DNA from: a virus
Virus record (IMG/VR): IMGVR_UViG_3300025121_000776
Location: 122,856 to 186,855 of that record
Reading direction: 5' to 3' (one strand)
Length of the DNA stretch: 64,000 nucleotides
The position numbers were made by a program, and so were the translations under genes. Positions 59,765-64,000 of the stretch are shown here, in pieces. Each line of letters starts with the position of its first letter. Position 1 is the stretch's first letter. The notes beneath the pieces were generated by a model. The model was not told where the DNA came from. It worked only from the letters and a program-made list of their open reading frames with translations, and did no database searches.

Positions 59765-59965
59765 TTAAATTAATACTAAAAATCCACCTAAATTAAACAG
59801 ACCCCACGCACAACCCAACGCACTAATCACACCACAAACCACAGCAATACTACCAAATAATTTATATCGGTTTATCGTTTTATTATCTTTACAAACAACT
59901 CCACACACACGCATTTCTGGTGGTCTAATTATCACTTTACTTTTATCAATTATTGGTTCAATCAT
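59765..59965 (-). CDS. Membrane protein starting right after S8 core (66 aa)
   Basis: ATG 59965 (MIEPIIDKSKVIIRPPEMRVCG) lies 2 nt past the GTTATAA core. An open frame continues into S8 from a TTG but would be encoded by the hairpin. C-terminal hydrophobic hairpin (FGSIAVVCGVISALGCAWGLFNLGGFLVLI). 11 nt before the MazG-like gene. Confidence 0.6.
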   Translation of the reverse strand: MIEPIIDKSKVIIRPPEMRVCGVVCKDNKTINRYKLFGSIAVVCGVISALGCAWGLFNLGGFLVLI

Positions 59966-59967
59966 AT

Positions 59968-60061
59968 TTATAACATCGTGTATATTCAAGTTTGCATCAG
60001 CATTTGTGCATAATTCAAAGTTCCCATAAGCAAACCTGAAATATGCAAGCAACTGTTATTA
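59968..60061 (-). repeat. attC-like hairpin site S8
   Basis: + view: TTATAAC, AT, CGTGTATATTCAAG, ~58-nt loop, CTGAAATATGCAAG (imperfect complement), CAACT, GTTATTA. Confidence 0.5.
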
Positions 60062-60295
60062 AACAATTATTTTGAAAGTTCTTTTATATTTATTGAATTC
60101 AGGTTCATTGCCAAATTTTTCTTCCATTAAATTATTCAATCTAACTGGATTCACGTCATACGTAATTGGTATTAAATTCCATAATTTAGAACATCGTTCT
60201 CTTGTCTGTGTCAATGTTAGTTTATTCTCTTCTAATTCTTTAATGAGAATTGTTTGTTCAATTTCGTATTTTTCTAAATTTGTTTCTGTTTTCAT
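60059..60295 (-). CDS. Hypothetical helical protein (78 aa)
   Basis: MKTETNLEKYEIEQTILIKELEENKLTLTQTRERCSKLWNLIPITYDVNPVRLNNLMEEKFG...; coiled N-terminus. Cassette gene between S9 and S8. Confidence 0.6.
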   Translation of the reverse strand: MKTETNLEKYEIEQTILIKELEENKLTLTQTRERCSKLWNLIPITYDVNPVRLNNLMEEKFGNEPEFNKYKRTFKIIV

Positions 60296-60316
60296 ATTTG
60301 TACTTTTTTAACTAAA

Positions 60317-60386
60317 CCATAATAACAAATATATAACAAAAAAATTGAAATAAAAAAATTTCATAATATATTTGTAACCGTTAGCA
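60317..60386 (-). repeat. attC-like hairpin site S9
   Basis: + view: CCATAAT, AA, CAAATATAT, 31-nt loop, ATATATTTG (perfect 9 bp), TAACC, GTTAGCA. The upstream gene's stop (TGC TAA) is in the core. Confidence 0.65.
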
Positions 60387-60650
60387 ATCAGTTATTGGTT
60401 TTGCTTTTATATTACAGGTTTCATCTAAACAGTGCATTCCCTTAAAATTACAAGAGTCTTGCACTCTGTAAGGACACCCAGCAACCGACACCCCAACGCT
60501 TGGAATTGCTATCGCTACAGGTATAGCAAATAAATTTACTAAGTCCCATCGTAATTTTCCGCATATTTCCCCTGTTAATTTTATGTAATCAAGATTGTCG
60601 TTATCAATTTTTACATCACTTAATAATAAGTGTACTTCTTGTTCTGTCAT
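60381..60650 (-). CDS. Cys-rich hypothetical protein (89 aa)
   Basis: ATG 60650. Hydrophobic centre (LFAIPVAIAIPSVGVSVAG) then CPYRVQDSCNFKGMHCLDETCNIKAKPITDC with five Cys. Unknown. Confidence 0.6.
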   Translation of the reverse strand: MTEQEVHLLLSDVKIDNDNLDYIKLTGEICGKLRWDLVNLFAIPVAIAIPSVGVSVAGCPYRVQDSCNFKGMHCLDETCNIKAKPITDC

Positions 60651-60695
60651 ATTTATCAATTTATTAGTTATTAATCCGTAAAATTCTGCGGCTCG

Positions 60696-60965
60696 TTAGC
60701 GTTCAGTTTGCTTGAAGTCGCTAATATTATCACCATGTCCACATGTACAGCAAATAACCTGTATATCTTTCGTTTTACACTTAGGGCAAACCACAACGCT
60801 AACATCGTGTATAGGTAATAATTTTAAAAAAAGTTCTTCCAATTCAGTAGCAACGCTCGGCGCATCTGCTGCATCGCATTCAACGTCTTTTCTTGGTATC
60901 TTACTTACCACTTTATATATTTGTTCCCAAACCTCGCTTCTTTGCATTTTGTTACTTTGTTCCAT
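60696..60965 (-). CDS. Zinc-ribbon protein starting inside S10 (89 aa)
   Basis: Helical N-terminal half; VVVCPKCKTKDIQVICCTCGHGDNI is a four-Cys zinc ribbon. The start codon is in the loop of S10 and the frame runs out through its GTTAGCG core (minus strand). Stop TAA in CGCTAAC. Confidence 0.6.
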   Translation of the reverse strand: MEQSNKMQRSEVWEQIYKVVSKIPRKDVECDAADAPSVATELEELFLKLLPIHDVSVVVCPKCKTKDIQVICCTCGHGDNISDFKQTER

Positions 60966-61026
60966 TTTATTTAGTTTATCTGTTAATACTTTTTAAAATT
61001 ACATACTATACACAAGTCCATTATAT
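60797..61026 (-). repeat. attC-like site S10 with long loop
   Basis: + view: CGCTAAC, AT, CGTGTATAGGTAAT..., loop, ...AATTTTAAAATTAC-type arm ending CTATACACA, AGTCC, ATTATAT (degenerate core). GTGTATAG pairs perfectly and GTAAT/TTTTAAAAA continue after a 3-nt bulge. Confidence 0.5.
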
Positions 61027-61031
61027 GTAAT

Positions 61032-61250
61032 TTAATTATCCTCCGATTTAACTCTACTACTTATTCCAATATTGTGTCCCGCAATTGGATTCCAACCTAT
61101 TTTAGAATATGAGCCATCGTCTATTTCAACAGTTGCCAAGCCTGTTTCATTATCATATTCTATTACTTTACCTACTACTGTTTCTTTTACATTCACATTT
61201 TTACCAACTAAATTTAGCAAATTCTTTTCTAATTGTACTGTCATTTTCAT
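61032..61250 (-). CDS. Small beta-barrel-like protein (72 aa)
   Basis: MKMTVQLEKNLLNLVGKNVNVKETVVGKVIEYDNETGLATVEIDDGSYSKIGWN...; SH3-like. Shares its 5' leader and first six codons with the 62329 gene. Confidence 0.65.
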   Translation of the reverse strand: MKMTVQLEKNLLNLVGKNVNVKETVVGKVIEYDNETGLATVEIDDGSYSKIGWNPIAGHNIGISSRVKSEDN

Positions 61251-61275
61251 ATTCTAAATTTTAAGGTTTTTTATT

Positions 61276-61497
61276 TCAAATTAATTTGTTTGGTCTTTTT
61301 AATGTAATTTCATTAATAATATTTTTATCAGTTACTTCAATTAACTTATCAAATTCAACATAATCAAAATATGTTGAACCTTTTTCGTGTTCGCAGAAAA
61401 AACAACCGCTACTTGTCCCAAATGTATTCCACTCGTGATAATAATCACCATCACACTTTACAACTAATTTATTCTCAAATTTTCCTATTATTTCCAT
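61276..61497 (-). CDS. Hypothetical protein (73 aa)
   Basis: MEIIGKFENKLVVKCDGDYYHEWNTFGTSSGCFFCEHEKGSTYFDYV...; three Cys and His, possible metal site. Own host-type promoter (61530). Confidence 0.65.
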   Translation of the reverse strand: MEIIGKFENKLVVKCDGDYYHEWNTFGTSSGCFFCEHEKGSTYFDYVEFDKLIEVTDKNIINEITLKRPNKLI

Positions 61498-61529
61498 ATC
61501 AATATTTTTTAGTTTATAATTATTTTATA

Positions 61530-61560
61530 CAAAGATACTAATTTAATTCGATATAATCAA
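61530..61560 (-). promoter_or_regulatory. Consensus Bacteroidota promoter
   Basis: Minus strand TTG, 20 nt, TATCTTTG (61537-61530). Confidence 0.75.
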
Positions 61561-61656
61561 TATTCACAACGCTATTTTTAAAAACTTTTTGCTAGTGTTC
61601 CAATTAAGCACTTGTGTAAGCAATAGTTGTATTTGCAACCGTTATGTTTAATTAGA

Positions 61657-61893
61657 TTATTGTTTTGAATTTTTTATTTCTAAACCGTTTTCTTTAAGAA
61701 TTTTTATAACTTCATACCAATCATATTCCATTGGTGGTGTAAAATTACAATCTATACTTAATTTTCCCACATCAGACATTTTCCCACTTTTTTGTCTTGG
61801 TTCGCAAACAAAAATTTCACCTTCATAATAAAGTTTCAAGTGTGGAAAAATTCTTTCCAAACGTTCTACTAAAATTCTTAATTCACTATCCAT
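61657..61893 (-). CDS. Hypothetical protein (78 aa)
   Basis: MDSELRILVERLERIFPHLKLYYEGEIFVCEPRQKSGKMSDVGKLSIDCNF...; alpha-beta. A half-site CAACC-GTTATGT follows its stop, without a visible partner arm. Confidence 0.6.
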   Translation of the reverse strand: MDSELRILVERLERIFPHLKLYYEGEIFVCEPRQKSGKMSDVGKLSIDCNFTPPMEYDWYEVIKILKENGLEIKNSKQ

Positions 61894-61954
61894 ATATTTT
61901 TATTTTTATTTGTAGAACAATAATTTAACTAAAACGACAATATATTTGCAACCG

Positions 61955-62248
61955 TTAGTACTCATTTAAAGAGCGGATGTACTCGTCTAATTTCTTTTCC
62001 TCTTCAATGTGCTTAGGTATTGCCAACGAAGCACATTTTCCACAGATATAGTAATCTACTTCACAACCACACTCATCATTTGTATATCCTGCCGCATAAC
62101 TACCTTGCTGCGGGTTATCACAACAGTCACAAGTATCATCAAATTCGCACCTCACATAATATTTCTCAATTTCTTCCTGAGTAAATAAAACGGGTGCTAA
62201 CACAGTATTAGCATTATTGCTTGTGGGTTTTTGTACTTTATTTTTCAT
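61955..62248 (-). CDS. Cys-rich protein (97 aa)
   Basis: CEFDDTCDCCDNPQQGSYAAGYTNDECGCEVDYYICGKC has eight or more Cys suited to zinc binding. Stop TAA overlaps a CTAAC core; half-site only. Confidence 0.65.
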   Translation of the reverse strand: MKNKVQKPTSNNANTVLAPVLFTQEEIEKYYVRCEFDDTCDCCDNPQQGSYAAGYTNDECGCEVDYYICGKCASLAIPKHIEEEKKLDEYIRSLNEY

Positions 62249-62328
62249 ATTAAAATTTGTGTTAAGTTAAACTTTTCTGTTTCAAATTAAAGGCAACAAA
62301 TGCCAATACTTCACCGTTATATTTAATT

Positions 62329-62628
62329 TTAAGAATGTTTTGGTTTTTCATCAGTTAAATACTGAAATTTTTCATTTCCAAATCTATCTTTAATCATAAC
62401 TTTTCCATCAACATCTATCTCGCCAAAGGTTAATTTATTGTTGTAATAAGTTGATGTATATATTTTTTTATCTTCATCATTTCCGTGACGACATTCTACA
62501 CGACTTGTCCCATCATCCCACAATAAAATTCCAATGGTATATGAACAATTTGGAAATCGTTGTAGAATATCATTTTTAACTAAGTCTATTTGTTTCTGTA
62601 TTTTTTTCATTTGTACTGTCATTTTCAT
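62329..62628 (-). CDS. Hypothetical protein with shared leader (99 aa)
   Basis: MKMTVQMKKIQKQIDLVKNDILQRFPNCSYTIGILLWDDGTSRVECRHG...; alpha-beta. Leader and codons 1-6 equal those of the 61032 gene. Confidence 0.65.
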   Translation of the reverse strand: MKMTVQMKKIQKQIDLVKNDILQRFPNCSYTIGILLWDDGTSRVECRHGNDEDKKIYTSTYYNNKLTFGEIDVDGKVMIKDRFGNEKFQYLTDEKPKHS

Positions 62629-62648
62629 ATTCTAAATTTTAAGGTTTT
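62611..62648 (-). repeat. Duplicated leader plus first codons (copy at 61233-61270)
   Basis: 38 identical bases, then near-identical for ~15 more, covering the leader and MKMTVQ codons of two otherwise unrelated genes. Confidence 0.85.
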
Positions 62649-62703
62649 GTTTCAAATTAATTTCTTTTAACGTAATTAAATGTGTTCGTTGGGTGCAATT
62701 GAA

Positions 62704-63447
62704 CTACCACCATAATGACATAAAAATTTTTGGAAATTTGTCTAATCCTTCACTCAATTGCTTTTTTTCTTCTTTGGTAAAGATGCAACTGCCGTTATCT
62801 CTTGCAGCTAATTCCATTGCTTTTAAAAAGCAATCTATATCATTTACCAATTCTTCATCACGTTTTAAAAAATCATTCGCAATTTCTTGATACCTCTTTA
62901 ATCTTGGGATAATAAAATTTGCCATAGTATCTCTCAATGACCATGTTTCGCTATCATCAAAACCTCTTTCCAGTCTCTGCTTTTTAAAATCAACTTCCCT
63001 TTTATCGTCTTTGTCAGTAAGGGAAAAGCAAATGTTTGGAATGCCCAAATGCTTATAATCACATTCATTACATTCAACACCATTCCAATGTAATGGGCAA
63101 TGCTGTGGTTTTTCAAAGTCGCAAACCAGATTTGTAACATCACCTAAATTTGCATTGTCAGTGGTTTCAATTGTAGGTTCTTCCAAACCCCCTACGTTAT
63201 CTGCTATCATCATAGCAAAATTGCATACATCTGCGCACTCTAATGCAATTTCTTTCGGGCTTAATCTTTGTAATATCGCATCATATAATTCATCAGCTTC
63301 TTCAAGCATTCTCTTACGTAGCCATTCCACACTGCAATTATCCCATTTTCGTCCTATGCCATCTGCATTCATCACTTTACAATCCTTGTGTTTGTTTTTA
63401 TCTAATTTATATTGCATTAATTTTGCAATATTTACTATTTGTTCCAT
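62704..63447 (-). CDS. MazG-like domain fused to phage domain (247 aa)
   Basis: Start at 63447 (MEQIVNIAKLMQYKL) because the promoter -7 box lies at 63465-63472, inside the longer frame. N-terminal half VEWLRKRMLEEADELYDAI...IALECADVCNFAMMIADNVGG has the ExxE/ExxD metal pattern of MazG-like hydrolases. C-terminal half FDDSETWSLRDTMANFIIPRLKRYQEI... is a frequent uncharacterised phage domain. A Cys/His insert (CPLHWNGVECNEC) lies between. Confidence 0.8.
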   Translation of the reverse strand: MEQIVNIAKLMQYKLDKNKHKDCKVMNADGIGRKWDNCSVEWLRKRMLEEADELYDAILQRLSPKEIALECADVCNFAMMIADNVGGLEEPTIETTDNANLGDVTNLVCDFEKPQHCPLHWNGVECNECDYKHLGIPNICFSLTDKDDKREVDFKKQRLERGFDDSETWSLRDTMANFIIPRLKRYQEIANDFLKRDEELVNDIDCFLKAMELAARDNGSCIFTKEEKKQLSEGLDKFPKIFMSLWW

Positions 63448-63464
63448 AATGGTTAATTTATATG

Positions 63465-63495
63465 CAAAATTATAAAAAAATTTCATTAAAAGCAA
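63465..63495 (-). promoter_or_regulatory. Consensus Bacteroidota promoter
   Basis: Minus strand TTG, 20 nt, TAATTTTG; ~40 bp nearly identical to the promoter at 52332. Confidence 0.75.
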
Positions 63496-63512
63496 GAAAT
63501 TCTCACAAATAC

Positions 63513-63543
63513 TTGATTAATTAAAAAATTATAAATATCTTTG
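63513..63543 (+). promoter_or_regulatory. Consensus Bacteroidota promoter
   Basis: TTG (63513), 20 nt, TATCTTTG (63536-63543), 20 nt before ATG 63564. Divergent from the 63465 promoter. Confidence 0.7.
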
Positions 63544-63563
63544 CGCATTAAATACATAAAATT

Positions 63564-63758
63564 ATGGTTCTGAGTAAAAAACACGGTTTAAATATTTCTG
63601 ATGATGCTAAATTATTAAAACTTGCATCTGAATCTTTTAGTGATGGTGATTTTATATGTCCAGAGTGTGGAGAAACGATATTTGAATATATATCTGACAC
63701 ACATGTTGAATGTGATACGTGTGGGCATGTGTTATTAAATACGTATAAAAATTTTTAA
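63564..63758 (+). CDS. Zinc-ribbon protein (64 aa)
   Basis: FICPECGETIFEYISDTHVECDTCGHVLL is a complete four-Cys zinc ribbon after a helical N-terminus. Only + gene in the last 14 kb; terminator follows. Confidence 0.7.
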   Translation: MVLSKKHGLNISDDAKLLKLASESFSDGDFICPECGETIFEYISDTHVECDTCGHVLLNTYKNF

Positions 63759-63767
63759 ATTAATTGG

Positions 63768-63790
63768 CTTCGCCTTTGGCCTTTTTTATA
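63768..63790 (+). terminator. Terminator
   Basis: GGC-TTC-GCC/GGCC type hairpin followed by TTTTTT after the 63564 gene. Confidence 0.6.
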
Positions 63791-63798
63791 GAAAGTAT

Positions 63799-64000
63799 TT
63801 AATTTTTATTAGGTTTCCAATTTTTTATAATATTTGTAAAATATTTACTATCTTCACTATTAACAAAATTATACATTCCATTATTTGTCATTAAACCATC
63901 TTCTACAAGTTCATTTGCTAAATCTATTTTTTTAAGATGTTCTTTTTTTGTCAATCCTTCGTGACGTGATTTGGCGCACATTTCTGCAAATTTTTCTATT
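63799..64000 (-). CDS. Hypothetical protein (5' partial)
   Basis: Frame is open to the window edge. IEKFAEMCAKSRHEGLTKKEHLKKIDLANELVEDGLMTNNGMYNF...; helical. An ATG at 63981 is possible but the frame extends beyond it. Confidence 0.55.
   Translation of the reverse strand, partial: IEKFAEMCAKSRHEGLTKKEHLKKIDLANELVEDGLMTNNGMYNFVNSEDSKYFTNIIKNWKPNKN

Noticed and set aside
56674-61026. Terminal inverted repeats of a transposon family or MITEs
   Set aside because: Arm sequences are not conserved between copies, only cores and spacers are; no transposase and no target duplications were seen.
61600-62330. Further attC-like sites after genes 61657, 61955 and 62329
   Set aside because: Each has a good CAACC-GTTA or TCACC-GTTA half, but I could not find the partner arm; kept as half-sites only.

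Overview
The window is AT-rich (coding sequence roughly two-thirds AT or more) and reads as part of a large phage or phage-like extrachromosomal element of a Bacteroidota host. The host assignment rests on at least eight promoters that fit the Bacteroidota house-keeping pattern TTG-N19/20-TAnnTTTG, and on the near absence of Shine-Dalgarno sequences. The phage assignment rests on dozens of small tightly packed orphan genes, homing-type endonucleases, two tRNAs, a GP88-family protein, MazG-like proteins and auxiliary metabolic genes. No capsid, tail or terminase gene is visible, so 'phage' is an inference.

Layout. (1) 1-16.4 kb, mixed strands: auxiliary and metabolic genes. These are a radical SAM/SPASM protein with a repetitive MYGV tail, a cation-efflux (CDF) transporter, a PLP aminotransferase, a P-loop kinase, an exported four-CxxCH cytochrome c, a ParB-like protein and a lysine 2,3-aminomutase family enzyme, with many hypotheticals. 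Several share a short IRKxIxEE-type segment, usually at the N-terminus. (2) 16.8-49.5 kb, all protein genes on the + strand: a long series of small genes, nearly every one with its own promoter. The promoter has two parts, a C-run followed by T-rich DNA, then TTTATAT. I counted about 50 copies, 42 of them with exactly 17 nt between the two parts. This block also holds a GP88 protein, a ParB/PAPS-reductase-like pair, an ECF-type sigma factor that carries the same promoter, a RadA-like ATPase, two tRNAs (on the minus strand), endonucleases, and several promoter-hairpin units without genes that look like small RNAs. (3) 49.5-50.8 kb: a gene-poor convergent region with hairpins and G/C runs. (4) 50.8-63.5 kb, all minus strand: a second RHH-RHH-endonuclease group, a HExxH protein, then from about 56.4 kb a run of very small genes separated by hairpin sites.

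The most unusual feature is in part 4, with one copy at 6.6 kb. Eleven sites share one architecture read along the coding strand: a TAAC-type core (often supplying the stop codon), 5 nt, a stem arm, a loop of 11 to about 520 nt, the complementary arm, 2 nt, and a GTTA-type core. Arm sequences differ between sites while the cores, the 5-versus-2 nt asymmetry and the orientation are kept. This is how integron attC sites behave, so the region looks like an integron-like cassette array lacking a visible integrase. It departs from textbook attC in having an asymmetric bulge, some very long loops, and open reading frames that start inside the loop.

Other points: one gene is broken by a 97-bp inverted copy of a neighbour; a remnant resembling the right end of an IS200/IS605-type element lies near 1.3 kb; and two genes are interrupted by in-frame stops. 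Most small genes have no function I can recognise and are described as such.
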